Notes: a model not told the origin generated them from the sequence alone. 64,000 nt of DNA from Nostoc edaphicum CCNP1411 (GCF_014023275.1 NZ_CP054698.1:1178001-1242000), one strand, 5' to 3'; positions 32,257 to 41,880 are shown, numbered from the stretch's first letter. Numbers and translations: made by a program.

Positions 32257-35031
32257 TTAGAAACAACTACCACTAGAGACAGACAAACCACGAGGGTTAA
32301 TATTTGGGACTTCAGCTACTAGAGATACATTACCGTTTTTATCGATAATCCAGCCTTGGGCTTCGACTATTTTAGGTGGGGGAGATGGCAGACTTTCATT
32401 AATCACATTACTATTTTGATCAGTATTTATTGCATCTAATGTTATCCATCGTGCTGTAGATACTTCACCTTGGAATGGTTCTATTGGACTACGGGCAATT
32501 CCTCCCCGTCCTGTTACGGTGAAGGAACTACGTCTAGCGGAACTACCGGGGTTACAACTAGAGACAATTTGTTGTGACGCATCCGTTAAATTGTCAGGTA
32601 ATTGTACTAAACCGCGACTAGGGTCTACATCAGGTGTATTAACTGTGACTGTACCTGTTAAGCCAAACTGGGAACTAGCATCAATGTCGTTGGTATTATT
32701 AGGCGGAGTTGATAAGCGTTGTTCCAAATTAAAAATACTACGGGCATCAATGTTAATATTGCCACCTTGCCCTTGAAAAGCATTAGCTACAATATCATTA
32801 TTTTGATTGGCGGTGGCTACAATAAAACCATCCGGTGCATCAATGTCGATGTTACCACCGTTGGCATTATTAAAAGCTTGAGCAGAAATGAGACTTTGAT
32901 TTTGTAACACCAACAGTTTTAAATCTTCCAGTCTGATATTTGCACCTGCACCTGCATTGGTTTCTGCTGTGAGTTTACCTTGGTTGAGCCGAATGGTGTT
33001 TGCCCTAGCTGTTAAGTTACCTGCTTCGCCAGTACCTATCGCGCTTACAGTCACTTCTCCCCCATTACGAATATTTAAAGTTGGGGTGTTGATAAATAAA
33101 TTTCCGGCTTTACCAGTTGCTTCACTGGAAGTAGACAAAGCACTGGGCAAAGTCTGTGAATCAATACTTCCTGAACCTGTAATTTCTACAAACTCATTTG
33201 CATTGATAATTAATTCTCCTCCCGAACCTCCAGCAAAAGACCTTGCTCTAACTTCGCCGCCATTACTAACAATTAGTTGCTGAACATTTAGAATGGCAGT
33301 TCCTCCTGTAGCAGAACCAAAATTATTCGCTGATATTTCAGCGCCATTCTCAACTATTAACTTTTGAGTAGCAATTTGCAATTCTCCTGCATCACGGGTT
33401 GCCCCTGGTTCCGCAGAGACAAAAATTCCACTTCTTCCTAAATTGACAGTGGCATCTGGTGCAAATCCATCTAAATTGATCAAGTCTGAGGCATTTATAA
33501 TTAGGTTTCCCCCTTTTCCCCCTGTTCTGGCAAGGGTGGAAATCTGTGCGCCATCTAAGAGTTTTAAATATCTAGTTGAAATGACTAAATTTCCAGCATC
33601 ACCTATTGCTCCTTCCTCAACCTGTGCAAACAAACCACTGGGAGTAGGAATAGTTTGATTCGGTGCTGTTCCTGCTATCTCAATTTCTGTGGCCGATACA
33701 TTGATATCTCCAGCACGACCTCTAGCAAAAGTTGATGCTGATATTTGTGCGCCATTTTGAACAATTAATCTACCAGTATCAATCGTAATCTTACCCCCTT
33801 CGCCTGTCACATCTTGATCAAGAGGGCTACCAACTTGAGCAGACAAAGTGCTAGGAAATGACCCATCTGGTGCAGTTCCCAAAATTTCTATTGATTCTGT
33901 AGCTTTAATATTCAAATCTAATCCACGACCTAAACCGAAAGTGTTTGTCGATATCGTTCCTCCATCTCGAAGGACTAATCTTTTAGTTGTAACTGTAAGA
34001 CTTGCTCTTTCTCCCGTCGCTTGTTCATATACTTGGGCAAAAATGCCTGTAGGATAAAACCCTTCATCAGGAAAAGCCCCTACTCCCAACAATTCAACTG
34101 ATTCAGATGCAGTAACTTTTAAATTCCCAGCTTCACCGTCTTGGAAAACAAGGGAAATTAACTGACTACCATTATCTAATACTATGCGCCTCCCTTGAAT
34201 TTGAATATCACCACTTTGCTCTCCACTAGTATCAATACTACTTCCGTTGGTTATCTGAATGTCTTGATATTCTTGGATGTTTTCGTAATTAAAAGTCCAA
34301 CCTTGATTAGTTGTAGTTAAGTTGACTAAATTATTAGTTGCAACGCTTCCTAATTCAATTCTTCCTGCTTCTGCTGTGAGATTTCCGCCGTCTATTAATA
34401 AGTTTCCGCCTATCAAAGCCAGTGTATTACCAGGTTGTACTTGTAAACCTACAGGTAAACCAACAAAATTTACCGCCCCATTTAGACTAGCTTGTGATTG
34501 ATTAATAATACTACTATCAGAGTTGGTAAACTGTAAACCAATAGGAGTATTTATAGTTAAAAGAGGTTTTGTTGTGGTGTCTAGGGCACTGAAATTAATG
34601 CCATCATCAAAATTAATACTGCTAGCCGTACTTGCTATAAAAGAACCACCAATATCTAAGGAAGCATTTGCACCAAAAATAATTCCATTAGGATTAATAA
34701 GGAATAAATTAGCTTGGTTATTAGCACTAATTAAACCATCAATTTTTGATATTGAATTACCTGTGATCCTGCTAATAATATTGATAGTATTTGAGGTATT
34801 ATTAAAATGAGCAACACCATCTGTAGGTATAGAGAATGATTCAAAACTATGAAAAAGATTGTTGCCTACTGTAGTACCACCATTAATTTCACAGGTTGTA
34901 CAGTTAGGCAAGACAACAGAATTGTTAGGTAATTTATCATCTGGTACGATTTGTGCAACTACAAGGTGAGGAGTTAATAAAGTTGATAAAATTCCACTAA
35001 TCAACCAGAATTTGAGAGGTGATAGATACAT
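32257..35031 (-). CDS. TPS-type exoprotein (filamentous haemagglutinin-like, S-layer family)
   Basis: A Sec signal (about 1-26, ending LVVAQ) precedes the two-partner-secretion domain: HSFESFSIPTDGVAHF, NIISRITGNSISKIDGLISA, and the signature NLFLINPNGIIFGANASLDI. From about residue 260 the protein is a repetitive beta-helix with units such as GEAGNLxV and LxLxNGAQISAxxF (LTVTTKRLVLRDGGTISTNT). The C-terminus holds a Cys-containing segment (QIVSSCNPGSSARRSSFTVT) typical of cyanobacterial members, with a tail containing GWIIDKNGNVSLVA. It should cross the outer membrane through a TpsB/ShlB-type porin, which is not in this window. ATG at 35031; 37 bp downstream of the PEP-CTERM-like gene. Confidence 0.92.
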   Translation of the reverse strand: MYLSPLKFWLISGILSTLLTPHLVVAQIVPDDKLPNNSVVLPNCTTCEINGGTTVGNNLFHSFESFSIPTDGVAHFNNTSNTINIISRITGNSISKIDGLISANNQANLFLINPNGIIFGANASLDIGGSFIASTASSINFDDGINFSALDTTTKPLLTINTPIGLQFTNSDSSIINQSQASLNGAVNFVGLPVGLQVQPGNTLALIGGNLLIDGGNLTAEAGRIELGSVATNNLVNLTTTNQGWTFNYENIQEYQDIQITNGSSIDTSGEQSGDIQIQGRRIVLDNGSQLISLVFQDGEAGNLKVTASESVELLGVGAFPDEGFYPTGIFAQVYEQATGERASLTVTTKRLVLRDGGTISTNTFGLGRGLDLNIKATESIEILGTAPDGSFPSTLSAQVGSPLDQDVTGEGGKITIDTGRLIVQNGAQISASTFARGRAGDINVSATEIEIAGTAPNQTIPTPSGLFAQVEEGAIGDAGNLVISTRYLKLLDGAQISTLARTGGKGGNLIINASDLINLDGFAPDATVNLGRSGIFVSAEPGATRDAGELQIATQKLIVENGAEISANNFGSATGGTAILNVQQLIVSNGGEVRARSFAGGSGGELIINANEFVEITGSGSIDSQTLPSALSTSSEATGKAGNLFINTPTLNIRNGGEVTVSAIGTGEAGNLTARANTIRLNQGKLTAETNAGAGANIRLEDLKLLVLQNQSLISAQAFNNANGGNIDIDAPDGFIVATANQNNDIVANAFQGQGGNINIDARSIFNLEQRLSTPPNNTNDIDASSQFGLTGTVTVNTPDVDPSRGLVQLPDNLTDASQQIVSSCNPGSSARRSSFTVTGRGGIARSPIEPFQGEVSTARWITLDAINTDQNSNVINESLPSPPPKIVEAQGWIIDKNGNVSLVAEVPNINPRGLSVSSGSCF

Positions 35032-35068
35032 AACCTTCTAAGTGATTCGCTGTCAGATAATTAAAATA

Positions 35069-35794
35069 TCAATTTGGGAATAACTTACGTTTTAGAATTG
35101 CACTACTACCAACTAAACCCAAGGTAATCAAAGCAATATTTGAACTGGATTCGGGAATAGTTTGATCAGGAATTTCTGATATGTCTAATCCTACAGAAGG
35201 GATACCTAATGTGAGATCATTAAATGTACTACTAACAAAGCTTTGATCGCTCAAACTACTAAGAGCATACAAATTATTTTCGGTGATAAATTGTAAATCA
35301 TTTACTGCTTTTACTTGGTCTTGGGGACTAAAACCGCTAATGTCTACGTCAAAAGTATAAACAGGATTGGGATTAATTATAGTAGATGGACTCCCAATGG
35401 TTGCTTGGTCAAAATCAGATAATTCAAATTGTTGTGTCGCTATTATTGTGTATGTCACAATATTTTCTGTTAAGCTGGCACTCAGATCACCATCAGAAAA
35501 ATTGAAACTTAATGGAGAGCCCGCATCACTAGGGTTAGGAATGGCACTGCCAAGATATCCAAAATATTCAATAGACCCAACAAAGGAACCTAAATTATCG
35601 GCAATTGATTCATCGTCAATAATTTCTCCATTAATTTTCTTAAAAACTAAATCAAATCCTACGTCTGGAACATTACCGCCTCTAGAGTAGCTACTTCCTC
35701 TAATTTGTGCTTGCGCGGAGTTCACTGTTACAACCAATATAGAACCTATAACAATTGTTGTTTCTATAATTTTCTTCAATTTGCTGAAAATCAT
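35069..35794 (-). CDS. PEP-CTERM-like secreted protein
   Basis: Signal peptide at about 1-29 (IIETTIVIGSILVVTVNSAQA). The mature part is Ser/Asp-rich and beta-like (GGNVPDVGFDLVFKKINGEI, NFSDGDLSASL). The C-terminal sorting signal is an IPESSSNIALITLGLVGS stretch followed by a basic RKLFPN, the tripartite motif-helix-basic pattern of PEP-CTERM proteins with PES replacing PEP, as is usual in cyanobacteria. It would be exported and processed by an exosortase system encoded elsewhere. It is the first gene of the leftward run containing the TPS exoprotein; the gap to it is 37 bp. Role unknown; possibly matrix or surface. Confidence 0.85.
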   Translation of the reverse strand: MIFSKLKKIIETTIVIGSILVVTVNSAQAQIRGSSYSRGGNVPDVGFDLVFKKINGEIIDDESIADNLGSFVGSIEYFGYLGSAIPNPSDAGSPLSFNFSDGDLSASLTENIVTYTIIATQQFELSDFDQATIGSPSTIINPNPVYTFDVDISGFSPQDQVKAVNDLQFITENNLYALSSLSDQSFVSSTFNDLTLGIPSVGLDISEIPDQTIPESSSNIALITLGLVGSSAILKRKLFPN

Positions 35795-36362
35795 GGCAAA
35801 ATCTCCTAAATTACGTTGTTAGCTGTATTTGTATAAAAGCGATTGCTTTTATATACATAATAGATTTTATCTTTTTATTGCATTTCAATCGTGATAATAC
35901 ATTCAACTTTGCTATATCTGGCATAAAATTAGCTGTTAAATTTGGCTATTAAACAGCTTTCAATTCGACATTTTTTTGTTCTCTTATGTAATAAGAACTT
36001 TCTCCTGCAATTTCAGCTAAAAGAAAATTTTTATAGCCTAATTTAGTCGAATTATCTAGTAAATGATTATCTACTAATATGTAAGGCAAGTTGTTAACAG
36101 GTTTATGGATATCAATATTAGTAGTTAACCTATATTGCAATCGAAGATGCTTTGAGCGTGTTGCATCTCATGATTTTACATGAATGCAATTAAATATTTT
36201 CATTGGTTTATTAATTCAGGATTAATTAAACCATAAAACACCGTATTTATCCTGTATCTACATGATTTCTTTATGAAAACTTTAAACTAATTATGAAGAT
36301 TTGTAGAGTTTATTAGATGCATATTTTTCCCAGTTTCCACAAATATACGTAAATTAATTGTG
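35795..36362. other. AT-rich 568-bp gap between the PEP-CTERM-like gene and HlyD
   Basis: It separates the peptide cassette from the exoprotein operon. A 63-codon minus-strand frame (35949-36140) starts MQYRLTTNIDIHKPV but has no clear ribosome site or family, so I do not call it a gene. The left part (about 35795-35860) presumably holds the promoter of the PEP-CTERM-like gene. No repeat or RNA gene seen. Confidence 0.5.
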
Positions 36363-37871
36363 TTACCAGTCTGCAATTAACCTCGCTTTCCTTAGCAAGA
36401 ATTTCAGGACTGTCTCTTCGCGGGAAATAATATCAGCCCTTCCCTGCATTCCCGGTTGAATAGTACACTGATGGTTGCTCTTACCTAAGAACAAGCTTTC
36501 TGGGAGTATAGTCACTTCGTAGAAAGAACTCGCGCCACCCTGTATAGAAATAGAAGCATTGGCGACTGTGGACACCAGCTGATTGCCTTGCGATTTAATC
36601 GTATCTTCAGAAATTTGACTGACAATACCTTTAAGAGTGCCGTAGTCGGGATAGGGACAGGCAGAAACCCGCATTTGTACTTTTTGACCTTTTGCCAACT
36701 TGCTAATATCATCAGGGGAGACGGCGGCTTTAATTACTAAGGGAGCATTGCTAGGGACAATTTGAGCAATTTCCTCACCCAAACGCACCGATTGACCAGA
36801 GTTTCGGAGATTTAGTTGAGAGAGAATCCCGTCTTCGGTGACGAGAATCTTAGTTTGGCTAAGATCGCTTTCTACTTGTTGTAGTTCCCTGGTGTCGCGC
36901 TGAATCTGATTTTTCATTTGAATCCTCTGCTGGAATAAAGCTTCCCATTCTCGATTGAGGATGGCGAGAGAGGCTTGACCGCTAGCACTTTCTTGGGCAA
37001 TAGTCTCTTTAGCGATCGCAACTTCAGCATTACTGGGATTGAGAGCAGCTTGAGCGCGTTGCAATTTTGCTCGCACTGCTGCTACAGCTTGTTCTTGCTG
37101 GGCAATAATTTGCTGTTGCGCTTCAACATTAGCCCGTCGCACCTCAACCGCTTGTTTTTGTTGGACGACATCTAACTGCACTTCCTCTAATTGATTCAAA
37201 GATAAAGCTCCCGCTTGAACCACCTTTTGATAGCGATCGCGTTTGGCTTGAGCGGCGCTCATCGCCGCCTCTGTTGACTGGAGGTTAGCATGAGATGAAC
37301 GCAGATCCACTTGTGCTTGATACCATTCATTTTGCGCTCTTTTTAAGTTCGCCTCGGCTTCTTCTACTTCCGCTTTGACAGTAATTTGCTGATCTCGATA
37401 ATTGCGTTGGGCGCGATTGAGTGAAGCTTGAGCCGAAGTCACCACACGGTTTTTCCGCTCGGTTTCCGCTTTAATTTGACGATTCAGAGCTTGAACTTGG
37501 GCATCGATTTGCAGTAGTTGCAGTTGCGTCTGCTGGATGTTGCTTTGCAGTTGGCTTTTTTGAGTTTGTAGACGGGAATCATCGATAGTTGCAAGCACAT
37601 CTCCTTTTTTCACTGCTTGATTTTCTTTAAAAAAGACGTTTGTTACCTGGCCTTCCGTGGCTGCTTGTACGAGCCGTAATTCTCCCGTAGGGCGGACACT
37701 CGCCTGTCCTTTAACAGTTACTTTATATTCGATCATAGAAGATAGTGCGATCGCTCCGCCAACACCAGCGACGAGTACCAAACTGCCTAATCTCGCCCAA
37801 TTACCAATCGGCGGGAGAAATTCATTGCTTTCAACTGGGGGCAGAGAGTCTGCGTTAATCTGGTTAAGCAT
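36363..37871 (-). CDS. HlyD family membrane fusion protein
   Basis: Periplasmic adaptor that links an inner-membrane ABC exporter to an outer-membrane channel. One N-terminal span (about 29-45, LGSLVLVAGVGGAIALSSM) is followed by the biotinyl-lipoyl half (KGQASVRPTGELRLVQAATE, NQAVKKGDVLATIDDSRL), a very long coiled-coil hairpin (about 100-330, rich in Gln/Ala: QVDLRSSHANLQSTEAAMSA), the second lipoyl half (ILVTEDGILSQLNLRNSGQ), and the beta-barrel (IVPSNAPLVIKAAVSPDDIS). 502 residues is typical for cyanobacterial bacteriocin-type adaptors. It starts 20 bp after the C39 ABC exporter stop and is certainly in the same operon. Confidence 0.93.
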   Translation of the reverse strand: MLNQINADSLPPVESNEFLPPIGNWARLGSLVLVAGVGGAIALSSMIEYKVTVKGQASVRPTGELRLVQAATEGQVTNVFFKENQAVKKGDVLATIDDSRLQTQKSQLQSNIQQTQLQLLQIDAQVQALNRQIKAETERKNRVVTSAQASLNRAQRNYRDQQITVKAEVEEAEANLKRAQNEWYQAQVDLRSSHANLQSTEAAMSAAQAKRDRYQKVVQAGALSLNQLEEVQLDVVQQKQAVEVRRANVEAQQQIIAQQEQAVAAVRAKLQRAQAALNPSNAEVAIAKETIAQESASGQASLAILNREWEALFQQRIQMKNQIQRDTRELQQVESDLSQTKILVTEDGILSQLNLRNSGQSVRLGEEIAQIVPSNAPLVIKAAVSPDDISKLAKGQKVQMRVSACPYPDYGTLKGIVSQISEDTIKSQGNQLVSTVANASISIQGGASSFYEVTILPESLFLGKSNHQCTIQPGMQGRADIISREETVLKFLLRKARLIADW

Positions 37872-37891
37872 GACAGTTTTTTTGGTAAAAA

Positions 37892-40120
37892 TTAGCGAAT
37901 GCTAGTTGAGGAACTTCCATTCAGATGAAAGTTGGAAAGATTTTTGGCGAAACCATTGACCTTCGATAAATCAACACCGTCGAGAAAGTCTAAATGCTCG
38001 CCAGGTTGATGACACAGAACTTCTGGAGAACCTTGAATTTTCAGTTGTCCTTTTTCCAACATGACAATCCAATCAGCTTGCTGAATGACCTTGGGGCGGT
38101 GGCTAATCAAAATAGTGGTTTGACCTTGGCGGTGAGTTAGCAACTGGGTTAAAACTTGGGCTTCACTAACCGGGTCGAGAGCGCCGGTAGATTCATCTAA
38201 AATCAGCACTGGCGGGTTATTAACAATCGCTCTCGCAATGGCTAATCTCTGCCGTTGTCCACCAGAAAGATTAGCACCAAATTCTCCTAATACCGTTTGA
38301 TATTTGTCAGGGAGGTTGCTGATAAACTCGTCAGCCCCAGCAATCTGGCAAGCTTGCACAATCTGCTCAAAGGTAATGTGAGGCGAACCTAAATGGAAGT
38401 TTTCCATAATCGACCGACTCCAAAAGTGCGCGTCTTGAGGAACTAGAACCACTTGTTGGCGAAGACAGTCTAGAGAAAGGTCTTCTAGGTTATAAATACC
38501 AAAGCGAATATTGCCAGACTGGAGCTGATATAAATCTGCAATTAATTTAGCCAAAGTGCTTTTACCGCAGCCAGATTTGCCAATTAGGGCAATCACCTTG
38601 CCACCAGGAATAGTTAGAGAGAAATCTTGCAACAATTCAACTCTACCTGCATGATGAAAGTTGAGGTTAGTACAAGTGATGTCTGCGTTGCTCTGAATTT
38701 TTACCCAAGGCTTTTGGCTATTATCTAGAGTTTCTGGGGTAGCGTCAATAACTTCGGTGAGACGTTGGGTAGCAGTTTTGGCACGAGTGAATTCATCAAC
38801 AAAGTTGATAGTGGTTTCAATAAAGCTAGTAAAGTTGCCATTCATACTATTAAATGCCAGAAGCATCCCAATAGATAATTCCTGACTAATCACTAGAGTG
38901 CTGCCAAACCAGAGCAAAGCGATGCTACCGATGCTGGATACTAAGTTTGAGAAGATGCCGTTGACAATACCAATTTGAATAGTACGGAAGGTAAGGTTAG
39001 CAAGGCGACTAAATCGACTCTGAAATTCTTCCCAGAATTGCGGAGCGGCGGCAGTAGTTTTTAGGGTGATAGCACCTTTGAAAGTTTCCACCAAAACACC
39101 TTGATTTTCGGCTGATAAGACCAAAACACCGCGAATTTTTTGCTGGAGGGTGGGTAAGAAAATTACTGTAGAGAGAGTCATTAAAAGAGCGATCGCACCA
39201 GCTAATACTGTGAGTTTTATACTATAAAACAGCATCAAGCTTAAGGAAACTAAGGCGATAAATAACTGGCTAGGCAGATTCACAACAGCTTGAGAAATTA
39301 ATTGGTTAATTTGTTGAATATCTTCTAGGCGACTGACAATTTCGCCACTGCGACGGGATTCATAGTAACTTAAAGGTAAGCGGAGAATTTGTCGTCCGAA
39401 TTCAAAAATTAGTCCTAGTTGTAGACGTTGTGCAAAGTGAGCGACGAGATTTGATTGTGCTAGTCGCAGGCTACTGCTAACTAGGTGCATGACAATAACA
39501 GCAATGGCAACGCTAGTCAGAAGTTGGGTGTCTCCACGAACTAGCACGTCATCGGTAAGAATTTGTAATAAGAAGGGAGAGGCGAGGGAAAGTAAACCTA
39601 AAACCGAGTTGAGTAATAAAGTTTGAGCAAGAATGGCACGATAAGGCCAAACACGCCGCAAAAAGCCTCCAAAACCACCAATTTTTTCTTGTTCATCTTC
39701 TTGAGTAAAAAAGCGGACTGGATCTGGTTCTAGGAGGAGCATTACCCCGTTTGTCCATGCTTCTAAAAACCACTTTTTTTCCAGATAACGGATGCCTGAA
39801 CCAGGGTCGGCAACGACGTATTTATTGCCCTGTTTTCCATATAAAACTACCCAATGATAACCTTTCCAATGGATGATTGCTGGGAGAGGAATGGCTTTTT
39901 TATTAATGGCTTCTAGAGGTACTTTTACTGCCCGTGTATTGAAACCAAGGGCTTCAGCTCCTCGTTTCAAACCTAGTAAAGTGGTTCCTTGTTGTCCGGT
40001 TCCTACAGTTTCTCTAATACGATTAATGGTGAAGGTTTTGCCGTAATATTTGCTAATCGTTGCTAGACTGGCAGCACCACAGTCTTCCTCACTATGTTGT
40101 TTAACAATTTGATAACTCAT
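37892..40120 (-). CDS. Peptidase-containing ABC exporter (C39 PCAT)
   Basis: Cleaves double-glycine leaders and exports the mature peptides. N-terminal C39 domain with Cys14 (HSEEDCGAASLATISKYYG), His89 (HWKGYHWVVLYG) and Asp105 (VADPGSG), so the catalytic set is complete. The membrane domain (about 150-430) has six predicted spans (LLNSVLGLLSLASPFLLQIL onward). Nucleotide-binding domain: Walker A GKSGCGKST, signature LSGGQRQRLAIARA, Walker B PVLILDEST, and the H-loop in ILISHRP. The length of 742 residues is normal. Immediately upstream on the same strand are two GG-leader peptides, and downstream is HlyD. Leaders of all three candidate precursors carry GG at the expected place, so it probably serves all of them (inference). 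Confidence 0.94.
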   Translation of the reverse strand: MSYQIVKQHSEEDCGAASLATISKYYGKTFTINRIRETVGTGQQGTTLLGLKRGAEALGFNTRAVKVPLEAINKKAIPLPAIIHWKGYHWVVLYGKQGNKYVVADPGSGIRYLEKKWFLEAWTNGVMLLLEPDPVRFFTQEDEQEKIGGFGGFLRRVWPYRAILAQTLLLNSVLGLLSLASPFLLQILTDDVLVRGDTQLLTSVAIAVIVMHLVSSSLRLAQSNLVAHFAQRLQLGLIFEFGRQILRLPLSYYESRRSGEIVSRLEDIQQINQLISQAVVNLPSQLFIALVSLSLMLFYSIKLTVLAGAIALLMTLSTVIFLPTLQQKIRGVLVLSAENQGVLVETFKGAITLKTTAAAPQFWEEFQSRFSRLANLTFRTIQIGIVNGIFSNLVSSIGSIALLWFGSTLVISQELSIGMLLAFNSMNGNFTSFIETTINFVDEFTRAKTATQRLTEVIDATPETLDNSQKPWVKIQSNADITCTNLNFHHAGRVELLQDFSLTIPGGKVIALIGKSGCGKSTLAKLIADLYQLQSGNIRFGIYNLEDLSLDCLRQQVVLVPQDAHFWSRSIMENFHLGSPHITFEQIVQACQIAGADEFISNLPDKYQTVLGEFGANLSGGQRQRLAIARAIVNNPPVLILDESTGALDPVSEAQVLTQLLTHRQGQTTILISHRPKVIQQADWIVMLEKGQLKIQGSPEVLCHQPGEHLDFLDGVDLSKVNGFAKNLSNFHLNGSSSTSIR

Positions 40121-40217
40121 TTTATCTATCAGAGAGGAGGAAATAAAGCCCAGTTAAAAGCCTGGGCTTAATGGAGTAACTCAAAATTTGATTTACAGTT
40201 TTTCGCTAGGAAATATT

Positions 40218-40406
40218 CTAGTCACCAACAACTGCATCATATACTTCGTAAGCTGCTAAAGCAATTGTCGTTTTGTTTTTCCAAGCCCATTTAGCACCTT
40301 TGATAATTCCCCCAACAATTCCTCCGCCTTGAATCATTTCCTGCTCTGCTAAAGTTAGTTCTTCGATTGCAAAATCAGATGAGGTCATTACGTTGTAATT
40401 AGACAT
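40218..40406 (-). CDS. GG-leader peptide precursor 1 (class II bacteriocin-like)
   Basis: A 62-residue precursor. The leader (MSNYNVMTSSDFAIEELTLA then EQEMIQGGG) has the ELT..E...I.GG pattern that C39 peptidases cut. The predicted mature part is about 33 residues, beginning IVGGIIKGAKWAWKNKTTIA. It is amphipathic and cationic at first, with GxxxG spacings (GIVGG, GIIKG) and a Trp pair, and ends acidic (YDAVVGD). It has no Cys, Ser or Thr pattern for a lanthipeptide. The leader is almost identical to that of the next precursor (40519). Start ATG with AAGGGAAA upstream. It lies 97 bp before the exporter gene. Function as an antimicrobial or signal is inferred. Confidence 0.85.
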   Translation of the reverse strand: MSNYNVMTSSDFAIEELTLAEQEMIQGGGIVGGIIKGAKWAWKNKTTIALAAYEVYDAVVGD

Positions 40407-40518
40407 GATTATTTCCCTTGTTTTTATGAGGTGAGCTAGATTTATTTTTTTGGTAATTCTAGAGCTAATTCGATAGTTAGTTAATTAAAACTACTAATCA
40501 ATTAGAATTAGCTATGAG

Positions 40519-40707
40519 CTATTTATCTAATGCTGCTTGAACGGCCTTATACCCTGCTATAGCAGCACCTATTCCAGCAGCAGTGATTGCTCCAATAGCC
40601 TTGACAGCAAACTTAATTGCTCCGCCGCCTTGAATCATTTCCTGTTCTGTTAAAGTTAGTTCTTCGATTGTAAAATTTTCAGCGTTGATGACATTATACT
40701 TAGACAT
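40519..40707 (-). CDS. GG-leader peptide precursor 2 (class II bacteriocin-like)
   Basis: A 62-residue precursor with leader MSKYNVINAENFTIEELTLT then EQEMIQGGG, nearly the same as precursor 1. The mature part (from AIKFAVKAIGAITAAGIGAA, ending YKAVQAALDK) is a highly hydrophobic amphipathic helix rich in small residues, with AxxxG spacing (AAIAG) and Lys at the ends. Different cores behind almost identical leaders, on the same strand and 112 bp apart, resemble a two-peptide (class IIb) bacteriocin pair. Strong Shine-Dalgarno AGGAG. No obvious immunity gene accompanies the pair. It follows the radical SAM gene by 57 bp. Confidence 0.85.
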   Translation of the reverse strand: MSKYNVINAENFTIEELTLTEQEMIQGGGAIKFAVKAIGAITAAGIGAAIAGYKAVQAALDK

Positions 40708-40764
40708 AATTTTCTCCTAATTTAGTGTTGGTTGAAAGATGTATTTTTGACTTTGTGTTCGTTT

Positions 40765-41790
40765 CTATGAAGCAAGAACAGGGATGTCAAATTTTTCTGC
40801 ATGGCGCACCATTGCTTCATGCCAGTTAATCACCGGAAATTCAGTAGGAATTGTCTCTTTTTCGTAAACTTGCTGGCACAGTTTTATAAAATCAGATGAT
40901 TTTTCTCGATACCATTGATGAGCAAGTTCAGTTAATGATGCTTCCTTCAAATTTCCTAAAGCGTATTTTCTGGCAAATCCATGTTGAACAGGAATGAGCA
41001 TACCATCTGCTTCAATAATCAGTGGCGAAACAATTTCTGCTAGAGAAAAATCATCTTGATCCTTGGATATACTATCCACAAAAAAGCTGCTGGGATTTAA
41101 ACGCAAGGCTTCTTGGTGAACTAAATCAATTTGAACATAAAGTTGATCGCCTAACTTTTTACGAAGCTTCATAACTTCTAAATAAACATAGGCTGAGATG
41201 CTTGCACTTGGTGTCATTCCAGCTAAATTTTGTTTGGCACGTCCTACCGCTTCTAAAGGATGAATCTGTAATAATGAAGCTCCTTGTTCTAAGGCAAAAT
41301 TAGCTACCCAGTCTAAATGACGAAAGTTTTCATGGCTGATGGTGAAAATAAACCCAAAAGGAATGCCAGATTGACGAATCCCTTCTAGTCTTCCATTCAT
41401 CATCTCGAAAGCCTGTTTATTTCCTCTCATTTGATTATGAAAGTCAGGCATCCCATCTAAACTAATAGCTAGAATATCAAGCACACCCTTAAACTTTTCA
41501 ATTGTTTGCTCGTTTATGAGCATTCCATTGGAAGCAATGGCTGTGTTCATTTTGCACTGATGAGCATGGTTGAGTAGCTCTAACAAAGGTTGATAGAGAA
41601 TAGGCTCACCACCAGAAAAACTGACGGTTTTATATCCTTCCATACTGGCATCGGTGATTGCCTGTCGCAGAAGTGCAACATCGAGTTGATCTTTTTCGTT
41701 AGGACTAGAAGCCGAATAACAGTGGAGACAGCGTAAATTACACCGCCTAGTTGGATGAATTTGTAAAATAGGATTTGTATTTAGTGTCAT
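40765..41790 (-). CDS. Radical SAM enzyme in a peptide cassette
   Basis: A 341-residue radical SAM protein with the cluster motif C17-x3-C21-x2-C24 (HPTRRCNLRCLHCYSASSPN), the SAM-binding SFSGGEPILYQPLLELL and the later ASNGMLINEQT, ISLDG and FTISHEN elements of the barrel. The C-terminus has the spacing of a SPASM/twitch region (LIIEADGMLIPVQHGFARKY, then LGNLKEASLTELAHQW). However, the expected Cys residues are missing (IPVQ where IPC is usual; only one later Cys, in KLCQQV). Auxiliary iron-sulfur clusters are thus unlikely, which is unusual for a RiPP-modifying enzyme. The likely substrate is the PPTIGIV precursor encoded just upstream (42007-42201); the modification is unknown. Confidence 0.88.
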   Translation of the reverse strand: MTLNTNPILQIHPTRRCNLRCLHCYSASSPNEKDQLDVALLRQAITDASMEGYKTVSFSGGEPILYQPLLELLNHAHQCKMNTAIASNGMLINEQTIEKFKGVLDILAISLDGMPDFHNQMRGNKQAFEMMNGRLEGIRQSGIPFGFIFTISHENFRHLDWVANFALEQGASLLQIHPLEAVGRAKQNLAGMTPSASISAYVYLEVMKLRKKLGDQLYVQIDLVHQEALRLNPSSFFVDSISKDQDDFSLAEIVSPLIIEADGMLIPVQHGFARKYALGNLKEASLTELAHQWYREKSSDFIKLCQQVYEKETIPTEFPVINWHEAMVRHAEKFDIPVLAS

Positions 41791-41880
41791 CTCACGCTAC
41801 TCCAATAACTTAAAAAGAAACAAAACCTGGTTTAACTCCGAAAGTTCAGCATCATAAATATGTTCAATAGCTTGAATTAC

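Noticed and set aside
32519..34810. A series of plus-strand frames antisense to the TPS exoprotein
   Set aside because: Low-complexity shadow of the repetitive beta-helix gene; no ribosome sites or families.
35949..36140. 63-codon minus-strand frame between PEP-CTERM-like and HlyD genes
   Set aside because: No Shine-Dalgarno, no recognisable family and AT-rich context. Considered as an immunity gene for the bacteriocin-like pair, but it has no membrane segment.
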